A DNA stretch of 64,000 nt. Origin: Stieleria varia (GTDB lineage Bacteria; Planctomycetota; Planctomycetia; Pirellulales; Pirellulaceae). The stretch covers positions 496,001-560,000 of the forward strand of contig NZ_CP151726.1 of NCBI RefSeq assembly GCF_038443385.1. The letters are read 5' to 3'. The translations under genes were made by a program, and so were the position numbers. Below, in pieces: positions 35,266 to 43,993 of the stretch (position 1 is the stretch's first letter; the number at the start of each line of letters is the position of its first letter). Under the pieces are notes generated by a model. The model saw nothing but the letters and a program-made list of their open reading frames with translations. It did no database searches and was not told the DNA's origin.

Positions 35266-38200
35266 CTATAGTTCCTCCATTCCCGTCAGCGTAAAAAAGT
35301 GCAGTTGGCCTAGTGAATCACCCACTAGAACTGTGCGGCCATCTGGGCTAATCATACACGTTGTAAGTTGAGATTCGGCGGTGAAAGTCGAAATACGCTC
35401 CCCGCGGTCGAGACGCCAAATGATGAGCGTTCGATCGAATGATGCGGAGATGGCATATCGCCCGTCAGGCGTCAGGCTGACACAAGTGACTTCCGCCTGG
35501 TGCCCAGTCAACGTCTTAGTATTCAGTCCAGACGCTAGGTCCCAGACCTTGAGCGTGTGATCCGTGGATGCCGAGACCACGTGGGCTCCGTCGGGAGTGA
35601 CGCAAACCTGAGTTACCTCGGCGACATGTCCTACCATCGTACGAAGTTCGCGTGCTTTCGCCCAATCCCAAATCTTTAGCGTGTGATCGCTAGCGCCAGA
35701 GACGACATGCTGACCATCGTGCGTTACGGCCACGCAGGTCACTGCTCCCTCGTGTCCTTGAAGCGAACGTATCGCTTGCCCGTTTTTTAAATCCCACACC
35801 TTGAGAGTTTTATCATATGCCGCGGAAACGGCATGCGCGCCGTTCGGCATCGCACACACGCTGCTCACGGCAATGTCGTGTCCCTTGAGGGCAAGCGGTG
35901 TACTAGCTGATGCAAGTTGCCAGATCCGAAGCGTCTGGTCGCTCGACGCGGAGATCGCGAAACAAGCGTCCGGAGTTACGCACACGCAATTGACCCAGCC
36001 GACGTGTCCCGTAAGCGAAAGGATCTCGACTCCACTTTCGACATCCCAGACTTTGAGAGAACGATCGTGCGACGCCGAGATCGCCTGACGACCGTCCTGC
36101 GTCACACATATGCTGGAAATCGTACTGCGGTGCGCCGGTCGAGGAACCACCTCGGGTTCAACCTCCAAGTCCCAGACTCTGAGCGATTGATCGAGGCCGC
36201 CGGTGACAGCGTGACGACCATCAGGTGTCATACAAACGCTCAACACACCGCTTCGGTCGTCGATCGTCCGCATCTTTCGCCACTCATCCAGATCCCAGGT
36301 GGTCAACAAACCATTTGTCGTAGCCGTTACGAGACATCGACCATTTCGATTGATTGCCAGACTTGTAACCGCCTCGCCGTTATTTGCAAGTGTGTTCACG
36401 CAACATCCACGTGACAGATCCCAGACCTTCGAAGTCCGATCCGCCGAGGCGGAGATCGCGCGGAGTCCGTCCGGGGTCACGCATACGGCAAGCACTGGCC
36501 CCTCATGTTCCACCAACCTGCGAATTGGCTGACCCCACGGCAAGTCCCAGACGGTGAGCGAACCATCTGCTGATGCAGAAACGACGTGCCTTCCATCTGC
36601 GGTCACACAGACACAATTCACGCCGGCCCCATGTCCCTCAAGCGTCTTGATTATCCTTCCTTGCGTCAGATCCCAGACTTTGATCGTTTCGTCGAGTGAC
36701 CCCGAAACGACATACCTGTCATCAGGTGTGACCAAGACGCTTGTCACCTGGTCGACATGTCCATGAAATGTTTGGGTAACAATACCTGTCTCGAGGTCCC
36801 AGACGCGGATGGTTCGATCAAGCGACGCCGACACAGCGCGATCACCGGCGTGAGTCACAACGACACAGCTAACGAAATCGGAGTGACCGCCGAGAGAGCG
36901 TACCTGCCGTCCCGTTTCCGATTCCCAGACAATCAACGCGTGATCTTCCGAACCGGAGACGATGTGTCGACCGTTCGGTGTCACGCAGACGCTCGTTACC
37001 GCGCCGCGGTGCCCTTGCAAGGTCCGCACGAGTGGGTCACCGACTTGGCTCAGCACTCTTGTTCTGGGCAGCAGTACAGGTTGCCGCCGTGATGTCGAGA
37101 TTTGTCGAATCAGTCCGCGCAACGCTGGATGACGAGTGGCGGCAATCGTCAAGCGACCAACCAGTTGGCTCATGAACTGCTCAGGCGACTGCGCCGTAAG
37201 ATGACCAGAGAGGCGAATCGCGTCTCGCACGAGTCCGGCTGTCGCGACGGATTCTTGGGCTACGCCCGGATGTGCCTGCAATCGTTCAGCATCCGTGATG
37301 AGCGCATTGGGCCCGGTTATTCGCAGTTTTGCCTCGAGCCAGCTCGGATCAAGGATTAGGTCCTGCATGCGTTGCTCGGCACCGGCTGACAGGAGGTGGT
37401 AGCCGTACCATTCCCAGGCGAATCGATCGGGCAGCGTGTGACTTGGCCCCCAATTGGCAACTAGCCGTGCGTGTAACGACGCACGGTCGGAGAGTTTGGT
37501 TTCAAAGTACTCGCGAACGACATCATGCAGACGAATCGTTCCGTGTTCGGCTTGCTGACGAACAAGCGAGGCATCCGCTAGGCGTTCAATCCTAAGTTCA
37601 GTATCGAAATCATCGACGTTCCATAGAGCTTCCAAGGCCGATTGCGGGATTTCCAGGTCGGCGGCGAAGACAGCGAGTTCCGTTGCCGCCTGTCGATCTG
37701 ACGCATCGAGGTTCTCCAGACTGATGTCCATGGTCGCACTGATGGACGCCTGGCGAGAGGCGTTGTCCGCGACTTTCAGTCCCTTGATTCCTCGCCGCTC
37801 CAACAGCTTATCGACGTGCCGCAAGGCGGTCTCAAATGATTCGTTTTTGGGAGGCCGCATTCGACTCCGCAGCGCCGCTCGGGCTAGTTCGAGCATTAAC
37901 GGCCATTCGCCTAATCGTTGAGCAAGCTGCTTCAGCGCTGGCGTGACTTCAGATGCCACATCTTGACTCAACATCATGGTGGCTTCGCTGAGTTGCATTT
38001 CGTCAACGAGTACCGGTGCTTCACATTCCGCACTGACAGCGATGTTAGCTTTTCGCGTCGTGATTAGCCGACGGCAACTGTTTCCGCCCCGGAGAAACGG
38101 CTGGAGATGGGCTAGGTTCCAGACGTCGTCAATGACAAGGAGGCAACGGCGGTGTTCAAGATGATCCGCCACGGCAATGGCAGCTTCATACTCACTCTCA

Positions 38201-39084
38201 AATCCAGGGTGCCGCCCAGTGAGCGCACCGTACAGACTGGACAGTTCCCGCAGTACGTTCGGAACTTCACCTAGTGTAACCCACAAAATTCCATCGATAT
38301 ATGCCGTCACAACACGGTCGTCATGACAGAGGCGTGCAGCTAGAGTTGTCTTGCCAAACCCGCCCGCGCCGTGCAATGCACTGACGGCGGTAAGCTTTCC
38401 TTGATCGGCATGAAGCACTTGGTCTAACAGCCGTTCATATTCAACCGGACGTTCGACAAAACCTTGCGGAATATCGGGTGCCATGAACGGAATGCGGTCA
38501 ACGGGTGGGGGATTGCGCAATTGCGACTTGAACTTCTCCCAATCCTGATCGCTCTCCAAGTCGAACCAATGAATCGCACTCACCCACGGTGGTACGTCGC
38601 CATGATTCAAGGTCACGCCGGGCACACGCACGGGAATGACTTGGATGGCGTTTTGTCGACAATAACGCCATTCACGCGTCGTATAGATGGAATTCAACGA
38701 ACCGGGTGTCAGCAGCAGAACCATGCATTGCGCAGCCTCCAAAGCTTCTTCAATCTGTGGCCACCAACGCTTTCCCGCCGCCATTGCTTCGTGATCGCGC
38801 CAGATCGGGCTGTCGGGCAACTCGCGTTCAAATCGCTCTCGAAGTCGCCGGCTGTAGTCCAGACCGTCCGCCCGAGCATATGAAATGAAAATCCCCACCG
38901 GCCGTTGAATCGCCTCTTGAATCGTCATGCCTTCGTATTTGATCTTTACATGGAAGCTAGGTGGCCGCTGATCTGGCGAGACAATGGTCGCCTGTGGATG
39001 AACACGTCTACGCTGTTTAACCTTCCGAGGAAATGTCAACCGTGACCGACGACGTCGCCTGAGCGTTTCCGATGAAGACCCCAT
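35266..39084 (-). CDS. TIR - NB-ARC (STAND) - WD40 protein
   Basis: A 1272-residue protein from ATG 39084; ATG 38928 would remove 52 Arg-rich residues and is a real alternative. Residues 63-190 are a TIR domain (VGIFISYARADGLDYS, TPGSLNSIYTTREWRYC) whose Glu in REW sits where NADase TIRs have the catalytic Glu. An NB-ARC/STAND ATPase follows, with Walker A GAGGFGKT (239-246), Walker B LLVIDDVW and RLITTRK, then a winged-helix-like region. The last 580 residues are about 14 WD40 repeats (for example SASLDRTIRVWD), enough for two seven-blade propellers. This is an NLR-like sensor layout. The longer start overlaps the transglutaminase-like gene by 68 bases. Confidence 0.9.
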   Translation of the reverse strand: MGSSSETLRRRRRSRLTFPRKVKQRRRVHPQATIVSPDQRPPSFHVKIKYEGMTIQEAIQRPVGIFISYARADGLDYSRRLRERFERELPDSPIWRDHEAMAAGKRWWPQIEEALEAAQCMVLLLTPGSLNSIYTTREWRYCRQNAIQVIPVRVPGVTLNHGDVPPWVSAIHWFDLESDQDWEKFKSQLRNPPPVDRIPFMAPDIPQGFVERPVEYERLLDQVLHADQGKLTAVSALHGAGGFGKTTLAARLCHDDRVVTAYIDGILWVTLGEVPNVLRELSSLYGALTGRHPGFESEYEAAIAVADHLEHRRCLLVIDDVWNLAHLQPFLRGGNSCRRLITTRKANIAVSAECEAPVLVDEMQLSEATMMLSQDVASEVTPALKQLAQRLGEWPLMLELARAALRSRMRPPKNESFETALRHVDKLLERRGIKGLKVADNASRQASISATMDISLENLDASDRQAATELAVFAADLEIPQSALEALWNVDDFDTELRIERLADASLVRQQAEHGTIRLHDVVREYFETKLSDRASLHARLVANWGPSHTLPDRFAWEWYGYHLLSAGAEQRMQDLILDPSWLEAKLRITGPNALITDAERLQAHPGVAQESVATAGLVRDAIRLSGHLTAQSPEQFMSQLVGRLTIAATRHPALRGLIRQISTSRRQPVLLPRTRVLSQVGDPLVRTLQGHRGAVTSVCVTPNGRHIVSGSEDHALIVWESETGRQVRSLGGHSDFVSCVVVTHAGDRAVSASLDRTIRVWDLETGIVTQTFHGHVDQVTSVLVTPDDRYVVSGSLDETIKVWDLTQGRIIKTLEGHGAGVNCVCVTADGRHVVSASADGSLTVWDLPWGQPIRRLVEHEGPVLAVCVTPDGLRAISASADRTSKVWDLSRGCCVNTLANNGEAVTSLAINRNGRCLVTATTNGLLTTWDLDEWRKMRTIDDRSGVLSVCMTPDGRHAVTGGLDQSLRVWDLEVEPEVVPRPAHRSTISSICVTQDGRQAISASHDRSLKVWDVESGVEILSLTGHVGWVNCVCVTPDACFAISASSDQTLRIWQLASASTPLALKGHDIAVSSVCAMPNGAHAVSAAYDKTLKVWDLKNGQAIRSLQGHEGAVTCVAVTHDGQHVVSGASDHTLKIWDWAKARELRTMVGHVAEVTQVCVTPDGAHVVSASTDHTLKVWDLASGLNTKTLTGHQAEVTCVSLTPDGRYAISASFDRTLIIWRLDRGERISTFTAESQLTTCMISPDGRTVLVGDSLGQLHFFTLTGMEEL

Positions 39085-39970
39085 TCATCGCACATACCTC
39101 GTCAAAGTCACGCCCCCAAGCGACAGCAATGTGGTCGAAAGATGTGATGGCATTAATGGTAGGATCAATGTCGACCCAACCATCCGCACCACAGAAGACT
39201 GATGCCCACATATGTGTCGAATCCAGGCCAGCAGGTCGAGTCGTGCCAGGGGGCGTGACCGTTCGCAGGTAACCGCTGACGCAACGAGCTGCCAATCCCA
39301 ATGAACGGAGGCAGCCGATGTAAAGGTGAGCCAGATCCGCAGCTTTGCCGAGACGGTGCGTCAAGACGTCGTCGACGACGTTAACAGCCAGCCCCAAAGA
39401 GTCTGGCTGAACACGACGCACGCGGCGATGCGGAAGCAGCTCGGAAGGACCTAAATCCTGTGACACTGTGGACGCAGAAGCATCGTAGCTGAAATCATCG
39501 AACAAGCGGCTTGCGAACTCCACGGCAGCCTCCAGAATCGGCTTTCCCGCAGTGAACGATGGCCTCGCATACTCGGCTAATCTCGCATTCGGCTTGATGA
39601 TCCTAGAGGCGGAGATGAATTGACAAGCATTCAGTACTACGGGCGACAATTCTGACGCTAATCGAGATGTCAGTTGGTCCCAGGGCTCCGTCAGGTGTGG
39701 CTCAATCGTGGTAACCTGAGCTACCTGCAACTGGCTCTCAGCACTGATCGACATTGTCTCATGCGGTTTGCTGATTTCAGAATAGCAAAGACGGTTGCCA
39801 AAACAGTCCTGATATTGCTGCATTTCGTCAGGTGTTGGATGAATGGTCAACTGGTGATTCTCAACGATTTGCGTATGAGTTTGACGCGGATGCACTCGCA
39901 ACAGATTGTGGCAAATCGAAACGGGTGCCGAATACATATATTTGATGCAATGAGTGACCTTGTAATTCAT
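39017..39970 (-). CDS. transglutaminase-like protein (alpha-E/ATP-grasp associated)
   Basis: A 317-residue protein from ATG 39970. The N-terminal MNYKVTHCIKYMYSAPVSIC and LLRVHPRQTHTQ are the beta-sandwich domain usual for this group. The papain-fold core has ADLAHLYIGCLRSLGLAARCVSGYL (Cys nucleophile), STHMWASVFCGADGWVDIDPT (His and Asp) and NHIAVAWGRDFDEV-like ending. Note that the usual G-x-C-x-D/H at the Cys is IGCLRSLG; the catalytic Cys is probably in HLYIGC. ATG overlaps the stop of the ATP-grasp gene by 4 bases, so the pair is translationally coupled. Such enzymes are thought to make or cut isopeptide or amide bonds. Confidence 0.85.
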   Translation of the reverse strand: MNYKVTHCIKYMYSAPVSICHNLLRVHPRQTHTQIVENHQLTIHPTPDEMQQYQDCFGNRLCYSEISKPHETMSISAESQLQVAQVTTIEPHLTEPWDQLTSRLASELSPVVLNACQFISASRIIKPNARLAEYARPSFTAGKPILEAAVEFASRLFDDFSYDASASTVSQDLGPSELLPHRRVRRVQPDSLGLAVNVVDDVLTHRLGKAADLAHLYIGCLRSLGLAARCVSGYLRTVTPPGTTRPAGLDSTHMWASVFCGADGWVDIDPTINAITSFDHIAVAWGRDFDEVCAMNGVFIGNAQATSSVTVDISSEG

Positions 39971-42495
39971 TTTTCGCTCACGTCGTGAAAAGAATGCACT
40001 CCGCCAATGTAGAGCAAGTATTTCTGAGTGATCGCATCGGAGAGTTGGCGAAGAGCGTCCATCCACTCGGTCGTCAACTTCGCCAGTCGATCCTCATGGT
40101 TGGTGTGCTGAGCGACCTCGCGAGCGTCCACGATACGAACCGAATGTAAGAGCGTTGCGGCAAGTTTCCTCTCCAGCGGAAACGTCGCCTGCTCTAAGAC
40201 ACCTGGTAACTGCTCGATGTGGTCGACGATTTGAACAAACTGAAACGCTAGGGAACTCGGATTGGTTTCATCGACCAAAAGTAAGTCCAGTGTAGCGTCA
40301 AAATGCATTCGCGCCATGTAACGCGACCGATAGATGGCTAGACTGTCGGTCACCTCCAACATCGTCTCCATAATCGAAGCAGGATCTTCCGGCGATGCCG
40401 ATATACTTTCGATCAAACTGATGATTTGCTGTGAATGTTCGATGCGATGCCCCAACTCGTAGAATCGCCAGACGAGGGAACGCGGCATACTCGCAGCAAA
40501 AATTCCGCTGAGCGCCGCTAACTCGGTCACCAACTCGTCCGTGGTCGCCAACAGATCGGCGACATTGGGGGTGTGCCGGTGGGGCAGACGCAAATGTTCA
40601 TTGATGCGGTGGATTAACCGCGATGTATCCAGGGAAATGTTTTCATGAATCAGCGACTCGATCTCCAACGCGCCATCTAGGATGCTCCGCAAACTTCTCG
40701 GGTTTGCTGGATCAAAGACAACTGTCGGCAGCGTTTGTTCGATCGGCGGTAATTCCGCCGCCATCTCCGCTATCGCATAGGCCGGATCGAGCTGACCAAG
40801 CTGTATCAAACACCGTAGCAGCGAGGGCAGTTCAATCTCGCTCGTCTCTCGCAACCCTCCCGTCATCCGGCGGGCAGTACTCCGAAGCAATTTAGAAAGT
40901 GCTTCGGCTCGTTCGAGTTGCCGGCCGAGCCAATACACGTTGTCGGCCGTTCGACTGGGGATTTCCGTGCCGCCCCGTTGAAGCAACCCGACTTGGCTGG
41001 GGATTATCAGAGTTATCCGTGGCTCGGGAGCCTCTTCGTTGACAATCCATACATCCTTGCTCCTATAACCGATCGCAGTTGACGCATCGTTCGGCCCCAG
41101 CACGGTCGCTGTTCGGGCCCAAGCACCAGGCATCACGACATAAGAAGTACCCGAATAGACAAGGTAGGCGCGGTATGAAACGAAGCCGGGATACGGTCTT
41201 GCCCCCCAAACCGGCGCGGTCGAACCGTCGATTGTTTCCTGCGCGGCAAAGTCTGCGGGGTTGTCCAGCACCAGCTCGGCCAAGTCGTTCTGTGTGAGTG
41301 GTTTGAATCCGTCTGCGTGATGGACTACTCGATGTTGCGAGGATCGCCGAAGTGTCAGTTCGCCCAAGTGCCGCAATGCGTACGCAAGCGCAAGAGGTTG
41401 ACCGCACCACCAAGTCGCAACAGCAGGTAGCAACAAATCCTCACCCAAGAACGATTGGCACAATTGCGGCATACTCGCCATAAAAGCGGGGGATTCGACA
41501 AGACCACTGCCCAACGGATTTGCAATCTCGACGCGACCGGATCTGGCTGCGCGAAACAGCCCAGCCACACCCGCGTTGGCGTTTGATATGAACTCAAGTG
41601 GATCAATCGATTCGCTAAAGAGATGCCGCAGAATGACGTCAACATCAACAAGTCCCTTTAGCGTCTTGAGCATCACCCTTCCGTTGCGGACAGAAAGGTC
41701 GCCAGGTTCGACAAATTCGTATCCGAGGTACCGCGCCATGTAGGCATCCTCGAAGTAGCTGTGGCTCTTTCGGCCAGCGTTCAACATCACAACTCGAGGA
41801 TTTCCCGCTCGGGGGTGGTTCTCAGGCAATGTATTCTTCAGCGCTTCTCGAGCTTCTGCAAAAAAACCTGCGAGCCGCTGAACTCCGCACTCCTGAATTA
41901 CATCGGGCAGCATACTTGAAATGGCGATGCGGTTCTCTAACGCATACCCCATTCCCGTCGGCGCCTCGGTGTGATCGGCCAGCACCCACCACTGTCCGTC
42001 AGCCGAACGCGCCAAATCGGCTGCATAGAATTTCAGAAAGTTGCCATTACCACGCTCCGGTAAGTGACCTTGACAGGATGCTAGGAACGATGAATGTCCG
42101 AACACCATTTGCGATGGCAACGTCCCAGACTTGATCAGTTGTTGCGGGCCATAAACATCCATCAGAACTTGATTTAGTAGCCTAGCGCGCTGTCGCAACC
42201 CATTCGCAACCGCTTGCCACTCGGAAGACGGCAAAATGACGGGTAGCGGATCCAATTCGTTCTCTCGTCTCGTCTCGATGCGCGTTTCATCACCTCGATG
42301 AATCTGTGATTGTGTCTGTTTCCATCGTTTCCCAAACTCTTGGGCACCCATTTGACGAATCGATGCCACTAAAGATTTGGCATGAGGCCGCCATTCACCC
42401 GAATCCATCTTGTATTCGTCATACACACCGCGCGAAGGAACATAGTCCCGAAACAAATCGCCGGTCTCGGATGAATTCACGTCTGACGCAGTCAT
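39967..42495 (-). CDS. circularly permuted ATP-grasp fused to alpha-E domain
   Basis: An 842-residue protein with start ATG 42495; a longer frame to 42576 exists. Residues about 60-480 match the CP-ATP-grasp (DUF404/DUF407) with LNQVLMDVYGPQQL, VLADHTEAPTGMGYALENR, HSYFEDAYMARYLGYEFVE and FRAARSGRVEIANPLGSG. Residues about 520-840 are the all-helical alpha-E domain (DUF403): SRTADNVYWLGRQLERAEAL, RFYELGHRIEHSQQI and YRSRYMARMHFDATLDLLL. Related proteins are proposed to ligate amino acids or peptides. In other bacteria the two domains are often separate adjacent genes, so this is a fused version. No Anbu protease gene was found nearby. Confidence 0.9.
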   Translation of the reverse strand: MTASDVNSSETGDLFRDYVPSRGVYDEYKMDSGEWRPHAKSLVASIRQMGAQEFGKRWKQTQSQIHRGDETRIETRRENELDPLPVILPSSEWQAVANGLRQRARLLNQVLMDVYGPQQLIKSGTLPSQMVFGHSSFLASCQGHLPERGNGNFLKFYAADLARSADGQWWVLADHTEAPTGMGYALENRIAISSMLPDVIQECGVQRLAGFFAEAREALKNTLPENHPRAGNPRVVMLNAGRKSHSYFEDAYMARYLGYEFVEPGDLSVRNGRVMLKTLKGLVDVDVILRHLFSESIDPLEFISNANAGVAGLFRAARSGRVEIANPLGSGLVESPAFMASMPQLCQSFLGEDLLLPAVATWWCGQPLALAYALRHLGELTLRRSSQHRVVHHADGFKPLTQNDLAELVLDNPADFAAQETIDGSTAPVWGARPYPGFVSYRAYLVYSGTSYVVMPGAWARTATVLGPNDASTAIGYRSKDVWIVNEEAPEPRITLIIPSQVGLLQRGGTEIPSRTADNVYWLGRQLERAEALSKLLRSTARRMTGGLRETSEIELPSLLRCLIQLGQLDPAYAIAEMAAELPPIEQTLPTVVFDPANPRSLRSILDGALEIESLIHENISLDTSRLIHRINEHLRLPHRHTPNVADLLATTDELVTELAALSGIFAASMPRSLVWRFYELGHRIEHSQQIISLIESISASPEDPASIMETMLEVTDSLAIYRSRYMARMHFDATLDLLLVDETNPSSLAFQFVQIVDHIEQLPGVLEQATFPLERKLAATLLHSVRIVDAREVAQHTNHEDRLAKLTTEWMDALRQLSDAITQKYLLYIGGVHSFHDVSEK

Positions 42496-43071
42496 ATTTT
42501 CCCATTTCCACGAAGGTCGCCCGGCAATTCCATCGACGCAAATAGTATACGATTCGCGTCCCACGGTGACCATCAAGGTGCGACGATCGCAGCAAGGTGT
42601 CTAGGTCGCGGATCATCAATGCGATGGCGAAACCGTTGCCCCCCAATGCGACAATCAACACGGAGCGACGAACTCATGATGCCGCGTCTCGCCTTGAAGA
42701 ATACGTTGGCCGTTCGGTCGAACAATCCGTTGCGCCACGCGACTGGCCCGCGTGATGGCTGGCTTGTTGAGAATAGTTATGCAATCTCGCGATCCAATGG
42801 TGCAAAGCGTGGAGACGATCTACATGCCGCAGCTGAAGTTCTCTCAGCCGAGCCTTGGGTGCACTCATAAGCGGGGGACGCGGGAGGAGGATGCGGGGAC
42901 ACAGCATGCCACGGGTGCGCCTTGGGCGAGCCGTGGCTGCCGTCTGTGATCCCTGAGGGGATCGGAGTGAGCTTGTGCGATTAGGGAGGTTTTCTTGCGA
43001 AGTTCTCCTGGCTGCGTCGAGCATCTCGGCTGCGATTCGCTGGGCGTCGATGTGTGTATCAGTGGTTTGCG

Positions 43072-43200
43072 TGGCTGTGTTCTTGGGAACACCAATTGGC
43101 AGGAGTGCAAGTAAACCAAACGGGGACGGTTCGTGATGGGAGATGGCTAAGCTTTGGCAATCACGGACGCTAATCTCCGAGCAGTGAAGATTGGGTGGTT
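43072..43200 (+). repeat. decayed relative of the 12752-12869 element
   Basis: Shared blocks with 12733-12880 in the same orientation: GGAACAC-AATTGGC, AGTGCAAG-AA-C-AAACGGGG, GATGGG, CTAAGCTTTGGC versus TTAAGCTTGGCT, ATCTCCGA and AGTGAAGATT. The 19-bp inverted arms seen at 12752 are not preserved here, so this copy looks older. Confidence 0.55.
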
Positions 43201-43291
43201 TTTCTTCTCCCTAGGAACATTCGATTTTGCCTACTCGATGGAGCGTACAGTCTCGCGATTCGCCATGTGGCATGCCCCCTCACCCCCTGCG

Positions 43292-43365
43292 CCTCTCCCC
43301 CAAAATTTTCGCGACGGAGTCATTGGAGATGGTCGGCTTGTCTCGCGAAAATCTTGGGGGAGAGG
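43292..43365. repeat. 23-bp inverted repeat
   Basis: The arm at 43292-43314 (CCTCTCCCCCAAAATTTTCG and three more bases) pairs with 43343-43365 with one mismatch. A CTTCTCCCCCAGC / CTTGGGGAGAAGG hairpin near 25971-26005 looks like the same style of element. It lies downstream of the tRNA terminator. Confidence 0.6.
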
Positions 43366-43433
43366 GGAGCCAGTTCTGAAATTGTGGCAGGTCGCCGCAT
43401 GGGGCGGCGGAGCGGTCGCGACACCGGCGCATG

Positions 43434-43470
43434 AAAAAACGACTGACAGCAATTTGCTGTCAGTCGTTTC
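43434..43470 (-). terminator. Rho-independent terminator of tRNA-Leu
   Basis: On the minus strand, AACGACTGACAGC pairs with GCTGTCAGTCGTT around an AAATT loop (at least 13 bp, perfect) and is followed by TTTTTT. It begins 11 bases after the 3' end of the tRNA. Confidence 0.9.
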
Positions 43471-43481
43471 TCCACATTGAG

Positions 43482-43565
43482 TACCGAAGGTGGGACTCGA
43501 ACCCACACGACCTTGCGGCCACTGGATTTTGAATCCAGCGCGTCTGCCAATTCCGCCACTTCGGC
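43482..43565 (-). tRNA. tRNA-Leu (anticodon CAA)
   Basis: 84 nucleotides. Acceptor GCCGAAG pairs with CTTCGGT (a G-U at the first pair), the anticodon arm CTGGA-TTCAAAA-TCCAG gives CAA, reading UUG, and GGTTCGAGTCCC is the T arm. A long variable arm (GTGGCCGCAAGGTCGT) confirms class II. CCA is not encoded. A strong terminator follows directly. Confidence 0.95.
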
Positions 43566-43993
43566 TTGTTTTTGCTCCGGGAGGATGACTCTTGTCGTCT
43601 GCCAGGAAGAGGAGATTATTCAGTAACCAACGGGTTCGTGCAAGCGGCGGTCTTGTGACTTGTTCTTCGGCGATTTTTTGCCTTGGTTGACACCTGGCCC
43701 ACGGAGCCGGCCTGGAAGTCTGCCTGGTCAGAAAAGTCGGGCCTGCCCGCAAGGTCACCGTAGGCGGCCGTCTCGCAGGTGATCCATGCGATCGATCGGG
43801 CAAAGCGAGAATGAGCTTCTGTGAGAGCTTTTCCCTGCGGCGGGGATCAAGAAAACGCCGATAATTTCGATGACGCCACGAGGCGTCCGACGCGATGAAC
43901 GCGTCGCTTCACTGCTGGTGCAGGGCCATGGAACGGGCCCCGATGACCCGTTCCCCCATTCTGTAGTGCCCCACCGCCATGACTGCCGATTTT

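Larger units (their letters stand above)
42577..43433. other. gap of 857 bp with degenerate sequence and repeats
   Basis: A frame 42624-42755 gives 43 residues (MAKPLPPNATINTERR, and so on) and a second frame continues with GWLVENSYAISRSNGAKR, as if one gene had suffered a frameshift, but neither matches a family I know. From about 42890 the sequence is hairpin-rich. The repeats at 43072-43200 and 43292-43365 fall in this gap. No intact gene is called. Confidence 0.45.

Noticed and set aside
42577-42661. A leftward frame opening with a VALGGNG-like stretch reminiscent of carbamate kinase
   Set aside because: Only the first few residues resemble that family; the next 60 do not, and the frame runs into the ATP-grasp gene start.
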